64,000 nt of DNA from Poriferisodalis sp022821985. Lineage in GTDB: Bacteria; Actinomycetota; Acidimicrobiia; Acidimicrobiales; Poriferisodalaceae. Below are positions 8,102 through 16,305 of the stretch, one piece after another. The position numbers and the translations under genes were made by a program. Each line of letters starts with the position of its first letter. The stretch's first letter is position 1. The notes under the pieces were generated by a model, which saw only the letters and a program-made list of their open reading frames with translations, was not told the DNA's origin and searched no databases. Location of the stretch: assembly GCF_965219595.1 (NCBI RefSeq), contig NZ_OZ244781.1, positions 1,302,001-1,366,000 on the forward strand, written 5' to 3'.

Positions 8102-8992
8102 ATGTCCACCGGAACGATTCTCGCGATTGCCATCCCGGTCATCGTCGTGCTGGGTGCCGTGGTCGCGTTCGTCTCCTTGCGACGCCGGGACGCCACCGGC
8201 CTGGGGTACCTGTCGCGTGAGACTCGCCGGCGTGACGAGGTGGCGGCCAGCGCCGGTGGCGACGACGATGCCGCTGGCGACGACACCGGTGCGTTCGGTG
8301 TCAGCGCGCAAGCACAAGAGTTGGAACGCTCGGTGGCCGCCGAGCGCCGCCCGTCGCCTGTCGCTACCGCGGAACCCGAGCTGCCGCAGGACTGGGCGCC
8401 GCCGCCGTCCGACGAGGTGGGGGTCACCCGTCGGCAGTTCCTGAACCGGTCCTCGGTGTTGCTGATGGCGACCGGCCTGGGCACGTTCAATGCCGCCATG
8501 CTCGCCTTCCTCTGGCCGCGCCCGACCGGCGGATTCGGCTCGAAGATCAAGATCGGCACGGTCGCATCGGTTGACGAGGCGATCTCGTCGTCCACTCCCG
8601 CCGAGAACTTCTCGTACTTCTCTGAGGCGCAGAGCTACATCCAGCCGTACCCCACCGATTCCGCGACGCTGTCCAACGCCGAGACGGTGTACGGCGGTGC
8701 GGTGCTCGAGGGCATGCGGCTGGGTTATGTCGCGCTATGGCAGGTCTGCCCGCATTTGGGCTGCAAAGTGCCGGTGTGCGGCAGCTCGCAGTGGTTCGAG
8801 TGCCCGTGCCACGGTTCGAAGTACAACCGCGTCGGCGAGAAGAAGTCCGGTCCGGCACCTCGTGGCATGGACCGCTTCCCGGTGACCATCGAGGGCGGCA
8901 GCGTCTTCGTCGACACCGGCAAGGTGTCGCAGGGACCGGCGATCGGCACCGACAGCACGGGCCAAGGCCTTGAGGGGCCGCACTGTGCCTGA
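8102..8992 (+). CDS. Rieske [2Fe-2S] subunit of the b6f-like complex
   Basis: A 296-residue protein carrying the high-potential Rieske cluster. Box I is CPHLGC (ligands Cys216 and His218) and box II is CPCHGS (ligands Cys234 and His237); Cys221 and Cys236 would form the stabilising disulfide. There are two hydrophobic segments: an N-terminal helix (about 5-27) and a second after VTRRQFLNRSS (about 115-140). The second resembles a Tat-type twin-arginine anchor, as used for Rieske export. A charged, Ala-rich linker of about 80 residues separates them. The two-anchor layout differs from single-helix Rieske proteins and from the three-helix QcrA of mycobacteria. Confidence 0.94.
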   Translation: MSTGTILAIAIPVIVVLGAVVAFVSLRRRDATGLGYLSRETRRRDEVAASAGGDDDAAGDDTGAFGVSAQAQELERSVAAERRPSPVATAEPELPQDWAPPPSDEVGVTRRQFLNRSSVLLMATGLGTFNAAMLAFLWPRPTGGFGSKIKIGTVASVDEAISSSTPAENFSYFSEAQSYIQPYPTDSATLSNAETVYGGAVLEGMRLGYVALWQVCPHLGCKVPVCGSSQWFECPCHGSKYNRVGEKKSGPAPRGMDRFPVTIEGGSVFVDTGKVSQGPAIGTDSTGQGLEGPHCA

Positions 8993-10124
8993 GCTCAGCC
9001 ACATGCTGGCCGTCAGCACGGAGCGTTCGATCGCGATCGTGCTGCTGGCGGTTGTCGTGGTCGGCTGGGCGATCTACGTCTTCGTCAACATTCGCCAGGC
9101 GAAGGCCGAGGCGGGCAGCGAGATCGAGCTGGCGCCCAACCGCGGCAACCTGCCCGACGACGAGGAACTCGAGGGCCGCCGGCTGGAGAAGGTGCAGGCC
9201 TTCGGCGTGCTGATGCTGCTCATCATGGCGCTCGTGCTGCCCGTCTACTGGATGCTCGAAGGCGGGCGCCGTTCAGGTGCGGAAACGTCGTTCTCCGAAG
9301 CGGCCGTGAGCCGCGGCGAGGCCGTCGCAACCGCAGCAGAGTGCTTCGACTGCCACGGTGCTGATCTCGGCGGCGCGCGTTTCGCTCCGGTAGTGCTCGA
9401 CATCGGCCACCAGTTCTCCGACAAGGAGTCCTTCGTCATCAACACGACGTGGGAGGCGCCGTCTCTCGACGACGTGTTCACGCGTTTCGACACCGATGCC
9501 GAGACGCTGGACGAGGTCAGCGAGGTGCGGCAGATCCTGGTGTATGGCCGAGGCGTGATGCCGTCGTGGGGCCTTGAGGGCGGCGGTCCGTACAACGATC
9601 AGCAGATCGACGACCTCGTGGCATGGCTGTGGGACAACAGGATCACCGACGAGGAAGCACAGGCGCGGGCTGCGACGCGCTACGAGACGGAGTTCGCGGC
9701 TCAGCGTGAGACGAATCCGGCGGTGACCCAGGGCGAGGTCTTGTTCGATCTCCACTGCGCCCGGTGCCACACGCCGCGCTGGCCCGGCCGCGGCGGTGCC
9801 CAGCTGCCCAACAACGGCGGAACGATCGAGGTGCTTCCCGGTCCCGATGGCGCCGGACGCTACGGACCGGCGCTCAACAGCGTGAGCCTCCGGAGGCTGT
9901 TCCCGGACATGGCAGACCACGTCTCGTTCATCTCCGATGGCGCCGCAGACAACGTGGCCTACGGTCAGTTCGCACGTCTCGGCAACTACGGCATGCCCGG
10001 CTTTGGACGGGTGCTCAGCGAGCGTGAGATCCGCGCGATTGCCGCCTACGAGCGCAACCTTGATCCGCAGCGCCAGGCCGCGATCGGCTTCGACCTGCTG
10101 CACGAAGCGGGAGACGACGAATGA
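8985..10124 (+). CDS. Diheme membrane cytochrome c
   Basis: A 379-residue protein with two N-terminal hydrophobic helices (about 16-35 and 70-92) and two c-type heme sites, CFDCH at 120-124 and CARCH at 258-262, in two cytochrome c domains. It is likely the electron acceptor of the Rieske protein, like the diheme QcrC of actinobacteria. GTG at 8985 is preferred over TTG at 8970 because GAGGGG (8972-8977) lies 7 nt upstream. It overlaps the Rieske gene by 8 nt, which implies translational coupling; ATG at 9003 is a weaker alternative. The following gene overlaps it by 4 nt. Confidence 0.92.
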   Translation: MPELSHMLAVSTERSIAIVLLAVVVVGWAIYVFVNIRQAKAEAGSEIELAPNRGNLPDDEELEGRRLEKVQAFGVLMLLIMALVLPVYWMLEGGRRSGAETSFSEAAVSRGEAVATAAECFDCHGADLGGARFAPVVLDIGHQFSDKESFVINTTWEAPSLDDVFTRFDTDAETLDEVSEVRQILVYGRGVMPSWGLEGGGPYNDQQIDDLVAWLWDNRITDEEAQARAATRYETEFAAQRETNPAVTQGEVLFDLHCARCHTPRWPGRGGAQLPNNGGTIEVLPGPDGAGRYGPALNSVSLRRLFPDMADHVSFISDGAADNVAYGQFARLGNYGMPGFGRVLSEREIRAIAAYERNLDPQRQAAIGFDLLHEAGDDE

Positions 10125-11017
10125 CCGCCTCGCACCTTCTCGGCATCGTCAGCTGGGATCCGGTTCTCACCGGGTACTTGGCCGTCATCATCGGCATCGC
10201 CGTGCTGTGCGGATCGGTGTACCTGCTGCTGGCCACCAACCTCGGGGTCCGTCTCGGCTTCCTGGTTGCGTGGACCGGGCTGTGGGGCTGGATGCTGCTG
10301 ATGTCCATCGTGTGGTGGGTGTTCGGCATCGGGTGGATCGGCAGTCAACCCGGATGGAACGTGCTGCAGGTGACCTCCAATCCCGCCACGGTGCTGGTCG
10401 ATGAAGTGCAGCAGCTCGAGGGCGTCCCGGTCGATCAGCCGCCCCCCGGCTGGATCGAGATCGTTGTCAAGGAGAAATCAGACGACGACGCCGAAGAGGT
10501 CACCGATCCCGAGATTGTCGAAGCTCAGGCGTTCGCGGCTGACGCCCGCTCAGCGGCCGACGGACATGTCGTCTGCGACGGTGCCGACCCGCGTCGGCTG
10601 CTGGCGGTGAATTCGTGCCTGTTCTCGGCCGCGGACGAATACAAGACGTACCGGGTGCTGATCCGGGGCGGCGAGCGCTACCGGCCGTTGAGCATTCCCG
10701 ACAACGCCGTCACGCAGTACTTCCTGCCGAGCAGGGGCAGGCCGCACTACGCCGTCGTGCAGATCCAGCCGTACCAGCCGAGGGTCGAGATCGATCCGAA
10801 CGTGTTCGGCGACGACGGCAAGATCGTGGTGCCTCAGCCCCAGATCGACGAGAACGAGCCGGTGTATTCGGTGGTGCTGGTGCGTGACCACGGCAGCGTG
10901 CGGCTCCGCCCGGCCCTGCTCACGATCTTCTCCGCCCTGCTGTTCGGCTTGGGCTGCTACCACCTGCATCGACGGGACCAGGCGATCTGGGCGGTGCGCG
11001 AAGCTGCGGGCCAGTGA
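10121..11017 (+). CDS. Unknown membrane protein closing the cytochrome b operon
   Basis: I do not recognise this 298-residue protein. It has two adjacent N-terminal membrane helices (about 16-42 and 43-72), an extracytoplasmic domain of about 190 residues and one C-terminal helix (about 262-286) ending in HLHRRDQAIWAVREAAGQ. The domain has an acidic stretch (KSDDDAEEVTDPE) and two isolated cysteines, near CDGADPRR and NSCLFS, that could pair. There are no heme motifs. Its ATG overlaps the diheme cytochrome stop (ATGA), so it is coupled to the complex. It is either an accessory subunit or an assembly factor; the sequence does not decide. Confidence 0.82.
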   Translation: MTASHLLGIVSWDPVLTGYLAVIIGIAVLCGSVYLLLATNLGVRLGFLVAWTGLWGWMLLMSIVWWVFGIGWIGSQPGWNVLQVTSNPATVLVDEVQQLEGVPVDQPPPGWIEIVVKEKSDDDAEEVTDPEIVEAQAFAADARSAADGHVVCDGADPRRLLAVNSCLFSAADEYKTYRVLIRGGERYRPLSIPDNAVTQYFLPSRGRPHYAVVQIQPYQPRVEIDPNVFGDDGKIVVPQPQIDENEPVYSVVLVRDHGSVRLRPALLTIFSALLFGLGCYHLHRRDQAIWAVREAAGQ

Positions 11018-11086
11018 CCGGCTGGCCTGTTTTGGGCCAGACTGGGGCCGGCATCTGATCACCGACGCGCCGAAGGGGTCCGGGGC

Positions 11087-11629
11087 ATGAACAATGGCTT
11101 GGCGGAATACCTGCCGGTGTTGGTTCTCGGCGTGCTCGCAGTGCTGTTCGTGCTGGTGAGCATCATCGCCTCGCGGCTGCTGGCGCCCCAGCGCAGCACG
11201 AATGCCAAGCTGGCCTCGTACGAGTGCGGCATCGTCGACCAGGCCGCCATTCCCGAGCGATTCCCGGTGCGCTTCTACCTCGTGGCGATGCTGTTCATCA
11301 TGTTCGACATCGAGATCGTCTTCCTGTACCCGTGGGCGGTCGCGAACAGCCAGCTCGGCCTCTTCGGATTCATGGCGATGCTGATCTTCGTCGTGATCTT
11401 CTTCCTGTCCTTCGTCTATGAGCTGGCAATGGGCGGGCTGGAGTGGGGCCCGCGCAAGCGCCGCGTCCTCCCGCTGCCGCCGGCCAGCCGCAGCGGCGTT
11501 CAGGGTGTACGCACCGTCGGGCTGACCGGCCGCGAGCACGTCCCCGACGCCACATGGAGTGGCGCAGGCCAGCACGACGCCGCGTGGAGCGGCGCACAGC
11601 AACCCAGCAGCCGGACGGCGGCAGGCTGA
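11087..11629 (+). CDS. nuoA: NADH-quinone oxidoreductase subunit A (cluster 1)
   Basis: Small membrane subunit of the complex I membrane arm, near the quinone site. Three helices and the family signatures KLASYECGI and MLFIMFDIEIVFLYPWA are present. At 180 residues it is longer than the usual 120 or so, with a hydrophilic C-terminal tail of about 55 residues rich in Arg, Gly and Ala that looks unstructured. It is the first gene of a complete nuoA-N operon, 69 bp after the cytochrome b operon on the same strand. Its stop shares one base with the nuoB start (TGATG). Confidence 0.95.
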   Translation: MNNGLAEYLPVLVLGVLAVLFVLVSIIASRLLAPQRSTNAKLASYECGIVDQAAIPERFPVRFYLVAMLFIMFDIEIVFLYPWAVANSQLGLFGFMAMLIFVVIFFLSFVYELAMGGLEWGPRKRRVLPLPPASRSGVQGVRTVGLTGREHVPDATWSGAGQHDAAWSGAQQPSSRTAAG

Positions 11630-12237
11630 TGGCGGGCATCGACGACCTCAAGTCGCGGCTCGGCATCGACGACGGCCTCGCTGGGCTCGGTCACAACGTC
11701 TTCACTGCACCGGTGGAGGAGCTGGTGAAGTGGGCACGCCGGCGCAGCCTGATGCCGGCCACGTTCGGGCTCGCCTGCTGCGCCATCGAGATGATGGCGA
11801 CGGGCACGGCCCACTACGACCTGGCCCGCTTCGGCATGGAGACGTTCCGCGCCTCGCCTCGTCAAGCCGATCTGATGATCGTGGCGGGCCGCGTCAGCCA
11901 GAAGATGGCGCCCGTGTTGCGCCAGATCTACGACCAGATGATGGAGCCCAAGTGGGTGCTGTCGATGGGCGTGTGCGCGTCCAGCGGCGGCATGTTCAAC
12001 AACTACGCCATCGTGCAGGGCGTCGACCAAGTTGTGCCGGTCGACATGTACGCACCCGGTTGCCCGCCGGGGCCCGAGACGCTGCTGCATGCGATCCTGG
12101 CGCTGCACGAGAAGATCCGTACCGGCGAGCTGACCCAGCGCCGGGCCGAGCGGGCCGGCGGCGCTGCTGTCGATCTGGCGGCACATGGAGTGCCGCAGTC
12201 AGACCCAGTCCCGCAATCGGGCACGGCGGCGCGCTGA
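11629..12237 (+). CDS. nuoB: NADH-quinone oxidoreductase subunit B (cluster 1)
   Basis: Peripheral-arm subunit holding cluster N2, the last iron-sulfur centre before quinone. The ligands are visible: the CC pair in FGLACCAIEMMA, the Cys in SMGVCASSGG and the Cys in YAPGCPPGPE. The 202-residue protein starts at ATG 11629, which overlaps the nuoA stop; an open frame further upstream lies over nuoA and is ignored. About 25 residues of low-complexity tail follow the conserved part. The TGATG junction with nuoC continues the tight coupling of the operon. Confidence 0.97.
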   Translation: MAGIDDLKSRLGIDDGLAGLGHNVFTAPVEELVKWARRRSLMPATFGLACCAIEMMATGTAHYDLARFGMETFRASPRQADLMIVAGRVSQKMAPVLRQIYDQMMEPKWVLSMGVCASSGGMFNNYAIVQGVDQVVPVDMYAPGCPPGPETLLHAILALHEKIRTGELTQRRAERAGGAAVDLAAHGVPQSDPVPQSGTAAR

Positions 12238-12767
12238 TGGCAGACGAGGGCGTAGCAGCCGACGACGCCGCGCCAGCGACAGAGATCGCTGAGCAGCCCA
12301 CGATGTTCGGCGTGCCGTGCACCGACGAGCGTGGCCAGCAGGTGCTGCATCCGAGCCGCGACGAGTACCTCGATGTGCTCGGCATGGCTGCTGCCGACGG
12401 ATTCGAGCTGTGCGTTGACGTGTGTGCGGTGGACGGGCTCACGAATCGCGGCCGCGCCGTAGCACCCGGCATCGAGCCGGAACGCTTCGAAGTGGTGGTG
12501 AACCTGCTGGATCTCCGTGGCCGGCGCCGGCTGCGCATCCGCACCCAAGTACCGGCCGACGATCCGCAGGTGCCCTCCGCGGTGGGCCTGTACCCGGGCG
12601 CCGAGGCACCTGAGCGGGAGGCGGCCGACCTGTTCGGCATCAGCTTCAGCGATCACCCCGATCCGAGCCGCATTCTCATGCCGCCGGACTGGGATGGTCA
12701 CCCACTGCGCAAGGACTACGCCATCGGTGCCATCCCGGTGCAGTTCAAGGCGGTGGAAGGCCGATGA
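12237..12767 (+). CDS. nuoC: NADH-quinone oxidoreductase subunit C (cluster 1)
   Basis: Peripheral-arm 30-kDa subunit, 176 residues. The family signature is present: EREAADLFGISFSDHPDPSR followed by WDGHPLRKDY. ATG at 12237 overlaps the nuoB stop. It is separate from nuoD, unlike the CD fusion of enterobacteria. The first 25 residues are acidic and Ala-rich with little conservation. Confidence 0.95.
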   Translation: MADEGVAADDAAPATEIAEQPTMFGVPCTDERGQQVLHPSRDEYLDVLGMAAADGFELCVDVCAVDGLTNRGRAVAPGIEPERFEVVVNLLDLRGRRRLRIRTQVPADDPQVPSAVGLYPGAEAPEREAADLFGISFSDHPDPSRILMPPDWDGHPLRKDYAIGAIPVQFKAVEGR

Positions 12768-14053
12768 GCACTGCAACGGCCGCCGCCATCCGCCGGCCGA
12801 CGGATGCCGTGCTGCGCATCTCCGAAGAGGCTGCGCTGGATGCAGCCGCTGTTGACGACGACGCGGCGGCAATCACAACAGAACCTGGCGACGGGCCGAT
12901 GCTCATCAACATGGGCCCGCAGCACCCATCCACCCATGGCGTGCTGCGCATAGCGATGGAGCTCCAGGGCGAGACAGTGCTGCGGTCCAAGCCGATCATC
13001 GGCTACCTGCACACCGGGATGGAGAAGACCGCCGAAGACCTCACGTTCCTGCAGGGGCCGACGAACGTCACCCGCATGGACTACGCCTCGCCGCTGTTCA
13101 CCGAGCTGGTGTTCTGCCTCGCGGTCGAGGATCTGCTGGGAACCGAGATCCCGCCGCGAGCCACCTGGATCCGCATGCTGATGTGCGAGCTGAACCGGAT
13201 GAGCTCCCACCTGCTGTTTCTCGCGACCAACGGCATGGATCTCGGCGCAGTCGGGATGATGCTCTACGGGTGGAAGGAACGCGAGGAGATCCTGCGGTTC
13301 TTCGAGAGCGTCACCGGCTTGCGGATGAATCACAACTACATCCGCCCCGGCGGCGTGGCAGCCGACCTGCCCGACGGCTGGCAGGACGACGTGGAGCACA
13401 TTCTGACGGTGCTGCCCGACCGGCTCGAGCAGTTCGACACCTTGATGACCGGTCAGCCGATCTGGCGAGACCGCACCCAGGGCGTCGGTGTCATCACCGC
13501 CGACGAGGCCATCGCCATGTCGGCCACGGGGCCGCTGCTGCGCAGCACCGGCGAGGCGTGGGATCTGCGCCGCACCATGCCGTACCTGGCCTACGACGAG
13601 GTCGACTTCGACGTCGTGGTAGGTGCCTACGGCGACACGTTCGATCGGTACTCCATCCGCCTGAACGAGATCCGCGAGTCGATGCGCATTGTGGAGCAGT
13701 GCCTCGACAAGATGCCGAGGGGCCCCTACCGCACCGAGGACCGCAAAGTCACGCCGCCACCGCGCGCGCGCATCGACGAGTCGATGGAAGCGCTGATCCA
13801 CCATTTCAAGATCTTCACCGAGGGCTTCCGGGTGCCGCCCGGGGAGACGTACGTCGCCGTCGAGTCACCCCGTGGCGAACTGGGCTGCTACCTGGTCTCC
13901 GACGGCGGGCCCAAGCCACAGCGGGTGCACATCCGCGCGCCCTCGTTCGTGAACCTGCAAAGCCTGCCTCATCTGATGTACGGAGGCCTGCTGGCCGACG
14001 CCATCGCCATCATCTCCTCGGTCGACCCGATCATGGGGGAGGTCGACCGGTGA
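12764..14053 (+). CDS. nuoD: NADH-quinone oxidoreductase subunit D (cluster 1)
   Basis: 49-kDa subunit that forms the quinone cavity with NuoB. The signature NMGPQHPSTHGVLRIAMEL begins near residue 49, after an N-terminal extension of about 45 residues. Further patches are GYLHTGMEKTAED, NRMSSHLLFLATNG and GELGCYLVSDGG. Length is 429 residues. The start ATG overlaps the nuoC stop by 4 nt. Its TGA stop is the first base triplet of an intercistronic hairpin repeat that is duplicated before nuoE. Confidence 0.97.
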   Translation: MSTATAAAIRRPTDAVLRISEEAALDAAAVDDDAAAITTEPGDGPMLINMGPQHPSTHGVLRIAMELQGETVLRSKPIIGYLHTGMEKTAEDLTFLQGPTNVTRMDYASPLFTELVFCLAVEDLLGTEIPPRATWIRMLMCELNRMSSHLLFLATNGMDLGAVGMMLYGWKEREEILRFFESVTGLRMNHNYIRPGGVAADLPDGWQDDVEHILTVLPDRLEQFDTLMTGQPIWRDRTQGVGVITADEAIAMSATGPLLRSTGEAWDLRRTMPYLAYDEVDFDVVVGAYGDTFDRYSIRLNEIRESMRIVEQCLDKMPRGPYRTEDRKVTPPPRARIDESMEALIHHFKIFTEGFRVPPGETYVAVESPRGELGCYLVSDGGPKPQRVHIRAPSFVNLQSLPHLMYGGLLADAIAIISSVDPIMGEVDR

Positions 14054-14172
14054 GGGTTCGCGACCGCCGCGTTGGTGCCTGTTCCGCGCCCGACGGTGGC
14101 GGGGAGCAGCCGGTGAGGGTTCGCGACCGCCGCGTTGGTGCCTGCTCCGCGCCCGACGGTGGTGGGGAGGTG
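14047..14172 (+). repeat. 63-bp tandem repeat with hairpin between nuoD and nuoE
   Basis: Two copies of a 63-bp unit lie head to tail, starting CCGGTGAGGG at 14047 and 14110; a partial third start (GGGGAGGTGGACAGG, 14164) follows. Each copy can form a stem of CCGCCG (14064-14069; 14127-14132) with CGGTGG (14094-14099; 14157-14162) across a 24-nt loop, allowing one G-U pair. The nuoD stop codon lies in the first copy. The GGAGG at 14166-14170, about 10 nt before the nuoE ATG, is the nuoE ribosome site and falls in the last partial unit. A diverged copy lies between nuoE and nuoF. Confidence 0.85.
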
Positions 14173-14180
14173 GACAGGTA

Positions 14181-14810
14181 ATGAGTTTCTTTACTGAGGA
14201 GAACCGCACGCTGGCGCGTGAGATCATCGGCCGCTACCCGAAGCGCCGGTCGGCGATGATCCCGCTGCTGCATGTCGCACAGGCGCAGGCCGGCTGGGTC
14301 ACCGAAGAGGCGATGGTGGAAATCGCCGAGCTCGTCGACACCACGCCTGCCGAGGTGCTCGGCACCTGCTCGTTCTACGAGATGTTCAAGCGGGAGCCCG
14401 TGGGCAAGTACCTCGTGAACATCTGCGCCACCATGTCATGCGCGCTGGCCGGCGCCGCCGAGCTCATGGAACACGCCGAGGAGCGGTTGGGCGTGCGCGC
14501 CGGCGGCACCACCCCCGACGGTCTGTTCACGCTGGCATCAGCGGAGTGCCAGGCCGCCTGCACCGAGGCGCCCTGCCTGCAGGTGAACTACCGCTACCGC
14601 TACCGGGTCGATACCGACGGGTTCGACCAGCTCGTCGACGATCTCGCTGCGGGCGCCCTCGACGACGAGATCCCGCCGCACGGGGTCACGGCCCGCGTGC
14701 GCCAGCACATTCCGGCCGGCCGAGCAGTCGGCGCCGTGCCTCCCGAAGCGGTCAACGAACCGCCGGTCTGGATGGCAGCACCCGCCAGCAATGGGGCAGG
14801 TTCAGCGTGA
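14181..14810 (+). CDS. nuoE: NADH-quinone oxidoreductase subunit E (cluster 1)
   Basis: 24-kDa thioredoxin-fold subunit of the NADH-input module, with one [2Fe-2S] cluster (N1a). The four cysteines are seen as CATMSC and CQAAC, with family context LGTCSFYEMF before them. The protein is 209 residues; about 50 residues after the conserved domain are Pro/Ala-rich. It starts at ATG 14181, downstream of the tandem hairpin repeat, with GGAGG as ribosome site. Confidence 0.95.
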   Translation: MSFFTEENRTLAREIIGRYPKRRSAMIPLLHVAQAQAGWVTEEAMVEIAELVDTTPAEVLGTCSFYEMFKREPVGKYLVNICATMSCALAGAAELMEHAEERLGVRAGGTTPDGLFTLASAECQAACTEAPCLQVNYRYRYRVDTDGFDQLVDDLAAGALDDEIPPHGVTARVRQHIPAGRAVGAVPPEAVNEPPVWMAAPASNGAGSA

Positions 14811-14868
14811 GGGCCCCCAGCCGCCGCGTTGGCGTGCGGTCCGCGTTCGACGGCGGAAGGCTCAGCTG
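14807..14868 (+). repeat. Third, diverged copy of the nuo intercistronic hairpin repeat
   Basis: The sequence from the nuoE stop to just before nuoF repeats the nuoD-nuoE element: GTGAGGG, then CCGCCGCGTTGG, TCCGCG and CGACGG. The stem is CCGCCG (14821-14826) with CGGCGG (14851-14856), loop 24 nt. The distance from the stop TGA to the stem is 13 nt here and at nuoD. One base pair that is G-U in the nuoD copies is G-C here, so pairing is kept despite change. GGAAGG at the end is the nuoF ribosome site. Confidence 0.8.
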
Positions 14869-16305
14869 ATGGCGTCGTACACGATTCCTCACGCGCCTGG
14901 CTTCGTAGCCAACGATGCGCCCCGCATCGTCACCGAGCGATTCGACCATCCCGACAGCTACACGCTCGGGCGCTACCTGGCCACCGGCGGCTATGAGGGC
15001 CTGCGTGCCGCCCTGGAGCGCACGCCCGATGACGTCCACGGCGAAGTGCGCAGCGCGACCCTGCTCGGGCGCGGCGGCGCCGGCTTTCCTGCCGGGGTGA
15101 AGTGGGGCTTCTGCCCGCCCGGTGTGTGGCCTCGCTACCTCGTGGTGAACGGCGATGAGTCCGAGCCCGGCACCTACAAGGACCGCCTGCTGATGGAGCT
15201 CGACCCGCACCAGCTCATCGAGGGGTGCCTCATCGCTTGCTACGCGGTCGGGCTGTCGCAGTGCTTCCTGTACATCCGCGGCGAGATGGCCGTCGCGCAG
15301 GAGCGGGTGGCACAGGCCCTCAACGAGGCCTACGAGGCCGGCTGGGTAGGCCGCAACATCTGCGGCACCGACTTCTCGGTCGACATCGTGCTGCACTGGG
15401 GCGCCGGCGCCTATGTGGTAGGCGAGGAGACAGCGCTGATCGAGAGCTTGGAGGGCAACCGGGGCATGCCGCGGCTCAAGCCTCCCTACTTCCCGGCCGC
15501 CATCGGGCTGTACGGCCAGCCGACCATCGTCAACAACGTGGAGACGCTGGCGAACCTGCCGTGGATCCTGCGACACGGGGCCGAGGCGTTCACCGCCATC
15601 GGCACGCCGACGTCGCCCGGAACACGCATGGTGGCGGTGAGCGGGCACGTGCAGCGCCCCGGCGTGTACGAGATCACCAACGGCACCACGACATTCCGAG
15701 ACCTGATCTACGGCGACGACTACTGCGGCGGCATGCATCGGGGCCGCGAGCTCAAGGCCTTCGTTCCGGGCGGCGGCTCAGCGCCGTGGTTCACGCCGAC
15801 ACAGCTCGACCTGCCGTTTGAGGCATCCGAGGTGGGGCCGCAGGGGTCGATGCTGGGTTCCGGCGCAGTGATGGTGATGGACGACACCACCGACATTCCG
15901 GCCGCTGCGCTCACGCTGACGAAGTTCTATGCCCACGAGTCGTGCGGCAAATGTGTGCCGTGCCGGGAAGGGGCGACCTGGCTGGAGCGGGTGCTGCGGC
16001 GGGTGTGCGACGGCACCGGCACGCCACGCGACCTCGACGTGCTGTTCGAAGTCGGCGCCTCGATCTGCCCCGGCGACTTTCCCCACGCCGCGGTACCCGA
16101 ACGGGGCCTCGAGCCGAAGCCGTTCCCGTACCAGATGACCACCATCTGCTTTGTGGGACCGTCCGCGTTCGCCCCGGTGCACTCGGCCATGACACTGTTC
16201 CCCGAGGAGTTCGAGGCCCGGGTTGCGCCGAACGCGCACCTCGACACCGGGCCGTCTGATGGCCCTGCACCGAATTCAGTCTCGGAGGTGGCCATCCGTG
16301 TCTGA
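14869..16305 (+). CDS. nuoF: NADH-quinone oxidoreductase subunit F (cluster 1)
   Basis: 51-kDa subunit that binds NADH and FMN and carries cluster N3. Nucleotide and flavin signatures are LGRGGAGFPAGVKW and VNGDESEPGTYKDR; the cluster ligands are ESCGKCVPCREG plus the Cys in ASICPGDFPHA. ATG at 14869 (478 residues) is chosen because GGAAGG precedes it by 8 nt; the open frame to 14791 lies inside nuoE. The gene overlaps the nuoG GTG start by 8 nt. Confidence 0.97.
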   Translation: MASYTIPHAPGFVANDAPRIVTERFDHPDSYTLGRYLATGGYEGLRAALERTPDDVHGEVRSATLLGRGGAGFPAGVKWGFCPPGVWPRYLVVNGDESEPGTYKDRLLMELDPHQLIEGCLIACYAVGLSQCFLYIRGEMAVAQERVAQALNEAYEAGWVGRNICGTDFSVDIVLHWGAGAYVVGEETALIESLEGNRGMPRLKPPYFPAAIGLYGQPTIVNNVETLANLPWILRHGAEAFTAIGTPTSPGTRMVAVSGHVQRPGVYEITNGTTTFRDLIYGDDYCGGMHRGRELKAFVPGGGSAPWFTPTQLDLPFEASEVGPQGSMLGSGAVMVMDDTTDIPAAALTLTKFYAHESCGKCVPCREGATWLERVLRRVCDGTGTPRDLDVLFEVGASICPGDFPHAAVPERGLEPKPFPYQMTTICFVGPSAFAPVHSAMTLFPEEFEARVAPNAHLDTGPSDGPAPNSVSEVAIRV

